Positions 1-10,853 of a stretch of 64,000 nt of DNA are shown here, piece by piece. Numbering within the stretch: position 1 is the stretch's first letter; each line of letters starts with the position of its first letter. The position numbers and the translations under genes are program-made. Source of the stretch: Mycogone perniciosa (Eukaryota; Ascomycota; Sordariomycetes; Hypocreales; Hypocreaceae); assembly GCA_025331125.1 (NCBI GenBank), contig JAOALB010000099.1:43470-107469 (forward strand), read 5' to 3'. The notes below the pieces were generated by a model. It did not search any database, was not told where the DNA came from, and saw only the letters and a program-made list of their open reading frames with translations.

Positions 1-2291
1 AAGCGGACAAAGCAGAGAAGCAGGCCACTGAGCGCCAGGTCCGCTCCATGACAGACGCCCGTCAACGAGCAGATCGATTGGCTGTGTCTGTGGGGGCTTT
101 TCACTCGCGATCTGCCCCAGGATCAAGACGCAACTCCAGCCAGTTTGAGGCTTCATTCCAGCCCTTGATCAGAGTCTCAGATGATCGCCACCCCAACCGA
201 GACTTGGAGAACGAAGCTGCCATAGCTCCGGGACCTTTCCAGGTTAAACATCGTACCCCTCATAGCACTCGACGCCAGCCCCATGACGAGCAGGAGGTGG
301 CAGAAGCTTTGGTGCGGTCTCATACCACCAAGTCTAAAAGTCACTTATTATACCACCAAGAGCCCTCTTCTTCTTCTGGCAGAGTCACACCAGTCATGAT
401 GCAAGCCTACGCCCAAGATTACGTCCCAAGACCCACCAAATATCGCGGAGGGATCTTGTCTTCTCTATTGAAGCTGTATCGCGATGAGAACAGCACCGAC
501 AGAAGACCTAGCAGCAGCGGGTTCAGCACTCCTGTTACGCCGTCAACCCCCATCATGTCGCCTCACCCTTCACCCCCGACCTCACGGCGTCCTTCCACAG
601 TTGGGAGCACCCGATCACGTTCGTCCAGCCGCTTGCGCGGCTACCACAAGTCGCAAAATTCTACCTCTTCCCTCGCCCTCCATGAGCTACTGAAATCCTC
701 TTCCATGTTTGCCGCTCCCGGTTCCAGCGAAATATCTGATCAACTCGCCGAGAAGATCAAGAAAGAAAAGACCACTACCAAGCCAAAGAAAGAGCAGATT
801 CGCATCACAGTTCACATTGCCGGAATTATTGCCCGCCACAAATATTTATTGAAGCTATGCCGTGCTCTCATGATGTACGGTGCGCCGACGCACCGCCTCG
901 AAGAGTACATGACCATGTCCTCTCGTGTCCTCGAAACCGAAGCCCAATTCTTGTACATGCCGTCCTGCATGATTATCAGCTTCGACGACGGCTCGACACA
1001 CACTGCCGAGGTCAAAGTAGTCCGAGTTCCCCAAGGAGTTGATCTCGGCCGCCTGCGAGATGTGCACAACATTTACAAGGACGTCGTCCATGATAAGCTC
1101 GGCGTGGAGGAAGCGACTCAACGACTGGATGAGGTCATGGATCGGAAGCCGAAATTTAGCACCTGGTTCCGAGTTCTCATGTACGGCGTTGCGTCCGCCT
1201 GCGTTGCCCCATTCGCCTTCGAAGGGCGCTTCATCGACTTACCAATTGCCTTCCTCCTAGGCTGCATCGTCGGCCTGCTTCAGCTTGTCTTTGCGCCAAG
1301 CAACGAACTCTACGCCCACGTTTTTGAAGTTTCGGCAGCTGTCATCACCTCGTTTATCGCCCGTGGCTTCGGATCCATTCAGGATGGAAAGCTGTTTTGC
1401 TTCAGTGCACTCGCCCAGAGCAGTATTGCTCTCATCCTACCCGGTTACATGGTGCTCTGCAGCTCCCTGGAGCTCCAGAGTCAAAACATCGTCGCTGGTA
1501 GTGTTCGTATGGTGCATGCTATGATCTACACCCTCTTCTTAGGCTACGGAATCACCATTGGAGCCTCACTGTACGGCATGCTGGACACGAAGGCCGCTAG
1601 CGAGATACACTGCAACAATCCACTTGATCGGAGCTGGTACTTGCTCTCCGTCCCTGGCTTCACCCTTTGCCTCTGCATCGTCAACCAAGCCAAGTGGAGG
1701 CAGACACCTGTGATGACCGTCATGGCTCTGGCTGGCTACTGCGTCAACAGCTACAGCAGCCTATACTTTGAAGGAAACAGCCAAATCTCCAATATGCTAG
1801 GTGCCCTGGCAGTGGGACTCCTAGCTAATCTGTACTCAAGGCTGGGAAGACACGTGGAAAATGCATGGCTGGACATCGTCGAGTGGTGGCAATTCAAGGT
1901 GCTGCCCAGGTTCTCGAACAAGAAGCCCACACCACCCCCTGTTCCCGATCTAGAGGCTCGCGCAGGACCGCCCCCAGAAGAAATCCAGCGACAGCCTCGC
2001 AAAGTTGGCTACAGCCTCGCCGCCGCGGCCATGCTCCCCGCTATCTTCGTACAAGTCCCTTCTGGTCTAGCTGCTGGTGGCTCGCTGCTGGCCGGCATCA
2101 CCTCTGCGAACCAGCTTAATAACAACACCGCCGGCAGCAGTCCACCTACATTGGGTGCTTTTGATGGAACGGCGTTCAATGTGCTGTTTAGCGTTATTCA
2201 AGTGGCAATCAGCATCAGTGTGGGCCTCTTAATGAGTGCCTTGATTGTGTATCCTTTGGGCAAGAGGAGGAGTGGACTATTCAGTTTCTAA
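1..2291 (+). CDS. ThrE/Prm10-like membrane transporter (5' partial)
   Basis: The reading frame is open from base 3 and the first ATG in the window is at 48, so the true start lies upstream. Roughly the first 250 residues are polar and Ser/Pro/Arg rich, probably a disordered cytosolic tail. A soluble DUF1212 (ThrE) block follows, with the segment RHKYLLKLCRALMMYGAPTH near residue 265. Then come about ten hydrophobic segments, as expected for the ThrE/DUF3815 pair. Bacterial ThrE exports threonine and serine; the yeast relative Prm10 is a pheromone-regulated membrane protein of unknown transport activity. The fungal substrate is therefore not established. The frame ends with TAA at 2289-2291 and no intron is needed in the visible part. 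The family call is firm; the function is inferred only from the family. Confidence 0.88.
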   Translation, partial: ADKAEKQATERQVRSMTDARQRADRLAVSVGAFHSRSAPGSRRNSSQFEASFQPLIRVSDDRHPNRDLENEAAIAPGPFQVKHRTPHSTRRQPHDEQEVAEALVRSHTTKSKSHLLYHQEPSSSSGRVTPVMMQAYAQDYVPRPTKYRGGILSSLLKLYRDENSTDRRPSSSGFSTPVTPSTPIMSPHPSPPTSRRPSTVGSTRSRSSSRLRGYHKSQNSTSSLALHELLKSSSMFAAPGSSEISDQLAEKIKKEKTTTKPKKEQIRITVHIAGIIARHKYLLKLCRALMMYGAPTHRLEEYMTMSSRVLETEAQFLYMPSCMIISFDDGSTHTAEVKVVRVPQGVDLGRLRDVHNIYKDVVHDKLGVEEATQRLDEVMDRKPKFSTWFRVLMYGVASACVAPFAFEGRFIDLPIAFLLGCIVGLLQLVFAPSNELYAHVFEVSAAVITSFIARGFGSIQDGKLFCFSALAQSSIALILPGYMVLCSSLELQSQNIVAGSVRMVHAMIYTLFLGYGITIGASLYGMLDTKAASEIHCNNPLDRSWYLLSVPGFTLCLCIVNQAKWRQTPVMTVMALAGYCVNSYSSLYFEGNSQISNMLGALAVGLLANLYSRLGRHVENAWLDIVEWWQFKVLPRFSNKKPTPPPVPDLEARAGPPPEEIQRQPRKVGYSLAAAAMLPAIFVQVPSGLAAGGSLLAGITSANQLNNNTAGSSPPTLGAFDGTAFNVLFSVIQVAISISVGLLMSALIVYPLGKRRSGLFSF

Positions 2292-4498
2292 TTCCAGCTG
2301 AATTTTGATGGACACATCTTTACAGGAAATTCGGTACAGGAGACCAGAAAGCGAAGATTCATTTAGGGCGCAAAAAAAGCATTTCCTTTGCTATGTCTCT
2401 TTTCTAGCGCAGCCAAAGAGCACTCTGTTTTCCCCCTTTGCGACAGAGAGGCGATGATAATTGCTCTTTTTTTTTCATCAGCGTCGTTAATCCAATTTAA
2501 GATTCTTTTTATCTGACCTTTATAACGAGACAAAGACGAGCAGGGAAATAGCGACAAGCGTATGGGATTCAGTTGTGTGGAGTTTTATTTGTCGGGCTTT
2601 GGTGTTTACTTGGAGGGACCTCAATTTAGATCACAGGTATCAGTACTGTGATTTAGCAGCATATGTCCATGTACAGAGTTGTTTTTAATTCGAGATTTTT
2701 CGGGTATCTTTCTGTCTCTCTTTTGTGAACAAGTGACTGAGATGCTCAGAGGGAGGAGGTTGCAGATCTAGTAGCTACACAATTTCATTTGTCTATGATG
2801 ATAAAATGTATGATCAAGTCCATGAACAACAGCAGATCTCTATCTATCGTAATTTTGATATCCTAGCAATCAGAAACCTTCGTCTATCGGATCTCATCTA
2901 TGTAGACTAGGGAAGCTTGACGCCTCAGATCTCTCCACCCATCTCCAAGCCCCATCTGCCCCGTCAAGATTATAGGGTCGATTTCTTAAGCGGTTAAATG
3001 GACCCATCTCGCTGGGGATCGCCCCATTCCCCATGGCGGAGATATCAGTTTCCCAAGGGAGAGGGATCAGGTCGCAGCAGTCTTTGGACCACGTGGTTGG
3101 AGCGGTTTGCTGAGACATGCGGAAGTTGTTTGTACGTAATATGTTGCGTGGAATCGTTGTGGGAACATTCCAAACGGTTGTGTCTTGTGCCCATCTTAGA
3201 CATGTAGTTTGGGAGAGGTTTGTGGGCGATTGCGTAGGTGAGAGTGGCGGGCTGGTAATGTCACGGGATATGTAAGTTGAAGCAGTCGAAGTTCTTCAAG
3301 ACAGACGGTGGATTAAACATCACTTGATGAGTATATTTTACATAAAAATGATGGAGTGCAATATATAGGATCCTCTTTTCTGTTGAGAGGGTGTCTCTCC
3401 CCCTCCCTCCCCCCCTCGTGGGGTATTAGACGGGTAGCATGAAAATTATCCAAACCTAGGATACAAGCCGAGCACGATTTCATGCTTTTTAATACGTAAA
3501 CGAGTCATTCTCAGACATGGCTGGGTGTTTGTTATGATGTCAGAAGATCGACGGGCCCTTAAAACTAGGCATGGCAGTCAATCCATCACACACTTGACCA
3601 CGATGCAGGCCGCATCACCCATCGCTTGATCAATCTGAAAACAATCTCGCAGCACGTCATCAATTATTAGCTCTATGTACGAAGTACGGAGTAACGATTT
3701 CCCTTGCTAGCAATGCTCTCCAAAATCCGGCAGAGATCCGATCCAACCACCTCACTACAACACGGAACTACTGGCATGCAAGTGTCTCAAGTCGGCCTTC
3801 AACCAACAGTCGGGTCCGACGATTTTGAATCCTTCACCATACGGGAGTTTTTAATGTCTTGTCTCACAAGCTACCATAGCTCAGAAAAGCTGGGGAATCT
3901 CCGCGAGGCGGGAGCTCAGTGTGGGGATAAGTTCAAATATCACGATGGCACAAGTCATGTCGGCGAAGCGTCTCATTCTTCATCAAGCCCCCTTACTTTG
4001 GCCCGCTATAGAGATGACACAACATGACAGAAGATGCATGACAGTTGATACTATCATGGGTCTGTCTTATCTCAACTAGTTGCCTCGTGATGGTCCTTGG
4101 TTCTGCGACACTTCGTGAAGGAGACTCCCCATTAACTCCGAACAAGCCCCAAGGGATATATCGATCTATGGAATATTACAGAAGTACCCTACAATATTTT
4201 TGAGGAGAGATATCAAGCTCTCGAATAAACCTTGCAAATGCATTGTCTGTGTGGTGGCAAGACCTTGACTAGTGAGTGTAGGATCAAGGCCTGGATGCTG
4301 GTCATCCCAAAATTCATATCTGTCACCAAGAGCATTAGATAAGTAGACCCAAATATCTTTTATTCAAAAACGCCGACAGCCGTAGTGTTCTTAATCCCAG
4401 CACCCAAGTACTCCATCCGATCAACTTGTTCTAGCTGGTTTAGGCTCAACAATTGCTGCTCGAATAAGCAAGGGCGCCCCTTATGTTTATAAATCCGT
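2292..4498. other. intergenic, no supported gene
   Basis: About 2.2 kb between the transporter and the convergent DUF2828 gene. It holds the presumed 3' UTRs. One 107-codon ORF on the plus strand (3704-4027) has no recognisable domain and lacks a clear start context. Two overlapping copies of the recurrent 9-mers (TACGAAGTA and TACGGAGTA) lie at 3678-3693. Nothing else is seen. Confidence 0.6.
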
Positions 4499-7021
4499 TT
4501 AATCCAAAACCTTGAGCATATTGTACGCCTTGTGACTAATCACCCTTTTCACCACCGCCAACGGATCCTTCTTCGTAGGCTCGGGGACCGACTCTGTGGT
4601 CTTTCCCTTTCTGTCACCCTCATCGTCGTCCTCGCCTCCATCTTCTTTCAGCTCCTTAAAGGACCCACTGTCCATAAAGGACTTCAACATGCCATGTGAG
4701 TATCCGGCTACCACAACTGCGCTTACTTCAGTCACGGTCACCTGCTTCGGGGGGATCGGACCTCCAGACCCTGTCGTCGCGTCCTCATGGCCTGCCTTGC
4801 CGCCGGCCAGGTTCCAAAAGACAAGCTCCGGCATTTCATACCCAGCATCAGCAAATAATTTCTTAATCCGCTCATACGAATAGTTCCACTGAGGTGCAAG
4901 GATGGACTGGGCTTTGTTAAAATGCACATCGCTGAACACAAACACTCGCTTGACCATGTCTTCCTGCTTCAGTTTGTTTTGAATGGCCATCGGTAGAACG
5001 AGGTCCTCAAATACAGAGACGATGTTGACGGTGGTGTCCCATCTCGATTTCTTTATCTCTTGTATCTTCTCTGCGAGCGTCTTGGAGAGGTCAAGCTTCA
5101 CCAGCTCGGGCTTGGAGTGAAAGTTCACAAACGCACCCCCGAAGGGGGGCTTCGTGACCTCGGCGATCAAAAGGGAGAGACTAATCGCGGTATCCATGGG
5201 ACAAGTCAAATCCTTGAATGCCAGGGAATACATGCTTCCCGAAACATCGCAGACGGCAAGGCTTGACGACAGAGTCCCGGAATCTTTGATTCGCTGTACA
5301 AGACTATTCCACTGACTGTCGACTACCTTGTAGTTAACCGTCAAGGCTTTACATAGTACAACAGCCTCCGGAGGGATGTTTTGCGTGTCCTCATTGTCCA
5401 AGTCAGGCTTAAGACCATCGACAGAGTGGACGAGGGTTGAAGGAAGCAGTGGTGCGCCTGAAACTTTTCCGATTTTCCCTTCTGCCAAGAGATCGATGTA
5501 TGTCTCGAAGCGAGCAGTGTCCTTGACGGTGAATAACTGGTGATAACGATGCAGTGCAATGGAGGGCACGCGGTCGTACTGGATGTTCCAATACGTGTTG
5601 GCCGTAAGGTTCCGCTCCACAACCTCCAGGTGCTTGCGGAGTGCAGAGATATCCTTACGGTACTCCTCACGGGCATAGCGGATGTACGTCTCAGAGTCAT
5701 CGGTTGGAGCGAGAACGCTATCGAACAACTCGCGTGGGTACATAATTTCCGCGATGGTGCTGATGACGAAAGTGTGCCTGTCGTGGAAATGATCGTGGGA
5801 GGGAGCCCACTTTGCGCAGAGTGAGATGCTCTTCTCAACATTGGAGTCCGAGCCACGAAGTGCCGCTATATCGGCCTGGAGCTGTTCAGCAAAGAGCCGA
5901 GCGACGGTGAGATGCAAGGTGCGATAGACGGGGTTCAGGTGAAAAGCCTCAATGGCAGCTTTACGTCGACTGATGCGAACCTCTAACCTAGCTGCCTTGG
6001 GGGTCCCAAGACGAGCAGTTTTCTCCTTCCGAGCAGGTGCTGTTCCAACAATAGCATTCTGGTTGCCATTTCTGCGTGCGTTGGCATTGATCGCACTCTG
6101 CCTCTTCGCGTACATGGCACGCTTAAATGCAGTGCTCGGGTTATCCACTCTTTTGATTTGAGCCCTGGTCTTGATTACTACGTCTTCAACGTTGAAGAGA
6201 TCTTGAGGGTTCGCAAGTACATGGAGTTTGTCGTTGACAGCCAAGGCCAAGATGTTAAGAAGATCCTTCCAGTAACCATGAGCGACGCCGTGTTTGGCAT
6301 CAAACCGATTGGGATCATCGCCATCTGGTTTAGTCTCCGCAATGACAGAATCATCTTCACCCGCCTTCTTGACCTTCTGTTCAATTACCGGGCGGCTTAA
6401 CCATCGTAGATTGGCCACTAGGGTGAGAGGATGGTTCTGGGCCAGCCATCCAGCAGCGCGGTAGAAGGTGTTTTTGGAGCGCCTACCCAGATGGACGGAG
6501 CGGGCGTTGAAGATTATCTTGAGAGTGGAGAGAGGATCGTCAGCCCAAGCTGCCTCAAGAATCTCTTGCAGACGAGGACCTGTCACAACGTCCTCCAGCT
6601 CGAAGAAGAGGTCGACGAGAGCGTTTCTGGTAGGCCGATATGCAGCATTGGCATTCTTGGCCAACATCTTACCCAATGTATTGACCGGAGCCTTTCTCCT
6701 ATTGCCATGATTCAGCAAAGACTTTCTGGAGCGACTAGAGCCTGCAGCGTTCTCCCTATGTGACCTGGTCCATGTGTTTACAGGGTTGAGATCCATAGCA
6801 GCGAGCTTGTGCTTGATCTCCGCAGTGGCTGTACTGGCAAGGGTATAGTTCTCTGAGCCAGTGGTCTGCTGGCGACGAAGTTCGTCCGCAATGAATCTGT
6901 CGAATTCGGCACGAGGCTTTCTCAAGGCCTTGTGTGAAGGGAACCGCACAGGGTACGTGATTCTCAAAAACCATGGCTGGTGCCCCTGCTGCTGCTCATT
7001 CTGGCCCTCGACTGCAGCCAT
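4499..7021 (-). CDS. DUF2828 / von Willebrand A-like protein
   Basis: Single-exon 840-residue protein that starts at an ATG followed by a Gln-rich stretch. The body matches the DUF2828 family of plants and fungi: an N-terminal helical part with basic segments, then a vWA-like C-terminal domain. The MIDAS motif DVSGS is at residues 592-596, and a later Asp lies in VFVFSDVHF, consistent with a metal-dependent adhesion fold related to TROVE-type RNA-binding proteins. The region around residues 340-370 is Arg/Lys rich and could bind nucleic acid. The C-terminus has an acidic low-complexity patch (EDGGEDDDEGD). The biochemical role of DUF2828 proteins is not known; an RNA or RNP role is only suggested by the relation to TROVE vWA domains. 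The frame is intact and the length is typical. Confidence 0.85.
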   Translation of the reverse strand: MAAVEGQNEQQQGHQPWFLRITYPVRFPSHKALRKPRAEFDRFIADELRRQQTTGSENYTLASTATAEIKHKLAAMDLNPVNTWTRSHRENAAGSSRSRKSLLNHGNRRKAPVNTLGKMLAKNANAAYRPTRNALVDLFFELEDVVTGPRLQEILEAAWADDPLSTLKIIFNARSVHLGRRSKNTFYRAAGWLAQNHPLTLVANLRWLSRPVIEQKVKKAGEDDSVIAETKPDGDDPNRFDAKHGVAHGYWKDLLNILALAVNDKLHVLANPQDLFNVEDVVIKTRAQIKRVDNPSTAFKRAMYAKRQSAINANARRNGNQNAIVGTAPARKEKTARLGTPKAARLEVRISRRKAAIEAFHLNPVYRTLHLTVARLFAEQLQADIAALRGSDSNVEKSISLCAKWAPSHDHFHDRHTFVISTIAEIMYPRELFDSVLAPTDDSETYIRYAREEYRKDISALRKHLEVVERNLTANTYWNIQYDRVPSIALHRYHQLFTVKDTARFETYIDLLAEGKIGKVSGAPLLPSTLVHSVDGLKPDLDNEDTQNIPPEAVVLCKALTVNYKVVDSQWNSLVQRIKDSGTLSSSLAVCDVSGSMYSLAFKDLTCPMDTAISLSLLIAEVTKPPFGGAFVNFHSKPELVKLDLSKTLAEKIQEIKKSRWDTTVNIVSVFEDLVLPMAIQNKLKQEDMVKRVFVFSDVHFNKAQSILAPQWNYSYERIKKLFADAGYEMPELVFWNLAGGKAGHEDATTGSGGPIPPKQVTVTEVSAVVVAGYSHGMLKSFMDSGSFKELKEDGGEDDDEGDRKGKTTESVPEPTKKDPLAVVKRVISHKAYNMLKVLD

Positions 7022-8122
7022 GATGATCTATTCCCGAAGGAGGAGTTGGAGGGATCGGATCGGAGATTGAACAAGACGTAAAGAGTCTAATTCGAGATCG
7101 ATATTGAAAATGGGGAGGTGATATCTCCCTTTTTGTATTGTATTCTTGTAAATGACAAGACCAAGAAGCCTTTTATTCGCCGGAATAGAACGTTCTGCGT
7201 GGACCGCGTTGGCCAGAGCGACTCAGTTCGGAATGGGACGAAACGAAACCTTTGACATACATCGATCAGCGCCGTTGGCAGAAACGTTTGTTCTTTCTTT
7301 CATCGATCAATCACTTACACACTGCCCCTTGCGCCGGCAACACCACACCGGATCGTCTTCCTAGAGGGCCTAGAGGGACTAGAGAGACTAGAGGGACTAG
7401 AAAGGCTAGTCGAAAGCGCGAAGCCTCTTGGGGGATTGGTGTAGAGAAGTCGAGCGGGGGTTTGGAGTCGTGAGGAGTAATATGAGGCGGGGGCTGACCG
7501 AATGTGGCGGAGTGCATATTATTATGCATGCATGTCTGTTATAGGACGAAGGACGGAGTTCAGTTCTCCGTGCCTATGAATAGTAGAATAGAGACGGAGC
7601 TGTGGATTAGATAATGGATAGAAAGAAGTGGAATAGAGGTGGGAGAATGAATAGAACCAAGCCTCATACACGGGCAAACCAGGAGATCAAGATGGTCTGT
7701 ATATGTGGCCGTCTTGGAAACAAATCGATTCTATGCATCTATACCGTAGCTAAGCAGAAAACGCATCAAATGTCCCGAATTGATCCAACACCACACACCT
7801 GGCATCTCTTGTCTGATGTCTCTGCTGGCAGCATGAGTCGAAGACGTCGAACAGAATATTCATGCACATTTCCCATCTCTTCATGAGTCGTGAGATGACC
7901 GAAATGAACCAACTGCGTGTCGGGTTTGCCTCGAAACAGTATTCGCCAGACATCCTGCCCAGAGGTCTGACTTACGAGGCAGGCAGCGAGAAAAGAAAAG
8001 AAAAAAAGAAAGACCAAAAACTGGTCTGATACATGCATATTCTCCGGACCGAAATAACAGCCTACCAATGTCGTGGTTTCTTGCCGTTGTCTTGCGAGTT
8101 AAATAGACCAAGATCACCTCCT
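7022..8122. other. intergenic: promoter of the DUF2828 gene and 3' flank of the HPP gene
   Basis: About 1.1 kb. It contains the upstream region of the minus-strand DUF2828 gene and a small minisatellite (7361-7409). Short ORFs on both strands have no domain signal. No RNA gene was recognised. Confidence 0.5.
7361..7409. repeat. 9-bp minisatellite, about five units
   Basis: Five imperfect 9-base units beginning CTAGAGGG(A/C) in tandem, followed by a partial CTAG. The units vary at two or three positions. The array lies about 340 bp upstream of the DUF2828 start codon. Confidence 0.8.
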
Positions 8123-9123
8123 CTACAGTCTCTTGCTCAGTGTCTCCAACAATTGCTCCTCTTCCTGGGTGAGAAACATGTGCTCGGGCACAATCACCTG
8201 TCCAGGCTTAATTATTATATCTGCTGCATGTATAGTATCCTCCTCAGTAGATGATTCTGAGCGGTTGTTGGCTTCTAAATCCGTGGCCTCCTTGTCGCCG
8301 GGGCTACTTGCTTCGCTCGATTTGACCTCCCCGTGGCTAGCAGTGGCAGCTGTCTCTGCCTTGGCTGACGATGGGCGGCGCCGAAAGATGGGTTTCGTCT
8401 GTCTCAGGTCTTCTGGTGTCCACCAATAGACGGGGAACCGACGCTCGATGTTGTTGATCAACAGTGCCACACCCAACATCAAGGTACAGCCCAACAGCAT
8501 GACGGGAATCAGGAACCAGCCAACCTTGATCAGGTTGACATCGACCACGGCCAAAAGGGCTGTCGCACCGGCCGGGGGGTGAACCGTCTTCGTCAGGGCC
8601 ATCAGAGCCGTGGCCGCTGCGCAGGCCAAAGCGCCACCAAGCCATTTAATATCTTCGAAGTTATCGTTTAGAAGAAACAGTTTCGCGATCGAGACGCCGA
8701 CAACGGTGGCTATGAGCTGTCCGCCGATAGCATTTCGCGGCTGTGCCAGAGGCGCTTCGATCGCATAGAACTCGAGAACCGCAGCCGCGCCCTGTGTATG
8801 GGCATTCTAACCGTTAGCCAGACACTCCCATTTGCCTCTAGTCCTGTGCCCGCCGATCAACTTACAAAACTGCCGACAATGAGGGGCACGTGGTGGTCCG
8901 GAAAGGACGGTATGCGCTGCGATACCGCCTCGATCATGGCGATGGAACAGAAGATGCCGATAAAGGCCCAGAAGATGGGCATCAGGTTGCCCGTCTCGAG
9001 CGGCTTCGTCTTGCGGTATCCGAACCACCAGGCGATGGGATACGGGAGGTGGCGCCATGGCGGCGGAGGCACGAGGGGATTGAGGAAGCGGTCGATGTTG
9101 AAGTTCCACGTCCTGTGAATCAT
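8123..9123 (-). CDS. HPP family integral membrane protein
   Basis: Two exons: 8866-9123 and 8123-8806. The 59-bp phase-0 intron has a GTAAGT donor and a GTTAG acceptor. The product is 313 residues. The signature motif HPPAG is present (TKTVHPPAGATALL), and four hydrophobic segments precede a charged tail, which is the usual layout of fungal HPP proteins. The N-terminus (MIHRTWNFNIDRFLNPLVP) resembles the conserved fungal start, so the ATG at 9123 is well supported. HPP proteins are membrane proteins; in cyanobacteria and plant chloroplasts some members move nitrite, but the role of the fungal ones is not settled. The C-terminal tail is rich in Ser, Glu and Ala and is probably cytosolic. The gene is transcribed away from the RRM-like gene across a 1.7-kb gap. 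Confidence 0.88.
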
Positions 9124-10853
9124 CGTGGCTGTTGAAGCGTGCGTGGATCACTGTCCTCGCGATAGTAGAGAGTCTGTACTTCGTAGTGCACGTGAGGCGT
9201 CGCTGCGACACTCAAGACGAGACTCGCCAAGGCGGAGGAAGTCTTGATGACATTATATGATGCGTTTTGTTCGGAGCAGTCCTCTGATGGCTGATGGACA
9301 GAGCTCGCTTTTGGTGCCGCGGAGATTCTCAAGTTGCACCACAAAGCCCTGGCTGTGAATTTGCGCCCTCGTGCAACAAGCTTTTGGCGGAGCATTGCGC
9401 AAAATTGACAATTGAACAGGTCACGTCACGCCTTTTGTCTGCAAGCTCTCTCTCTCTCCGTATAGAATCGAGCTTTGACTAAGAGAAACTCCGAATGGGG
9501 ACTAGGCAACGGGAATGCGTCGATTTAATGCAGTTTAATGCAAAAGAGGCCAGGGGACCCTAGAAGAAACTGGGGATGTAAAGGGTCGGATTGGTCAGAT
9601 GGAGAGAGGGAGCGTTGGTGTGGCTTGATCCACCAAAAAGCACGACGGCGTTGGTTCGGGAATCAGAATGTGAGGCTCAGTGCCGTTTGGACCATAGGGT
9701 TCGAGAAGATCTCCAGCTACTACTCCGTACTTCGTATTACAAAGTCTATGAGTATCAGCACCATTGTATTCTGGGCCTCCAACAGACAAGGACAAGGTAA
9801 AGGACGGAGACAGCGTTTCCATTAGGCGACATTTAACTCCATGACATCCCAAGTCTCTCGTAGGGTCCTAGTGAAGGCATAATATGGACTACGAATGCCC
9901 TTCGAGGATTAGATTCTTTAGAGTCATAAAAGTGGTACCGGATCTTACGGAGTCCTCCCTACACGTGTCCCATCTTATTATTTCCGATTCTTTTTTTTCG
10001 TCTTATTTGTCATCCTCATCGTTAGACTCTGTCGTCACCAGTCATCGCTTTACGCGTATTTCCTGCACAGGCCAGAAATCTGGCGACAGTGATCAATCAT
10101 AGGTACCCTGGATGTGCACTTGATCAGTGGCAGTATTTCTGAACGACACCATTATCCTACTGTCATGCCTTGCCTTTCTGTCCCAGACAGAGAATTAATT
10201 AGGAGTATGATAGAGAGTAGCTGCAAACACATAAGTAACACACGTTTGACCGTTTTGTTTGCAGAAAGCACCCCATAGCGTTTGTTAAATGTATTCCTTG
10301 AGCTTCAATTCAATTTGCAACTCAGAAGTATTAGTGGTAGATTCATCATGGAAACATCTAAAAATCGTCCCTATCGTACTTCTTATGGCCTTCTCCTGCA
10401 CATGTGCCTCGTCCATTGACTATTCGACGTAGATGGCACTTGCAAGAACCCCTCAAGTCACCAGGGTCAAGTCTTCGACTCTTCATCTCGGTGGCTTCTT
10501 TATGATTCTATATTTCATTTTTATCTCTGCATTAATTCCTTTACTTTGTACCGATTTCTGACGTGTGAGCAGATATCTTGAGTGCTGGTGCTGTCTAGAA
10601 TTCACCTACCGCCATTTTGGCAAACTCATTAGCTGCACCGCTTCAACACTTGACACACACACACACACTACAGTCGCGTTTTTCTATATTTATCGTCACT
10701 TCCGCCTCAGTTACCACTTCTCAACCTTGCTTCTACATCACAAGAAGGGACTACCCCTACAAGCTCCACGTTTCTCGTTCTTGATCTATGCGAATCTCAA
10801 CCACGGACAAATCGATCAAGCTCACCAGTTGCACAAGCACACAAGCTCACAAG
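9124..10853. other. divergent intergenic region
   Basis: Upstream sequence shared by the HPP gene (minus) and the RRM-like gene (plus). It contains recurrent 9-mers at 9177-9185 and 9721-9736, and a short (AC)n run near 10652-10667 in the likely 5' UTR of the RRM-like gene. No gene is supported here. Confidence 0.5.

Noticed and set aside
3704..4027. 107-codon plus-strand ORF in the first intergenic region
   Set aside because: No domain, weak start context and no neighbour support.
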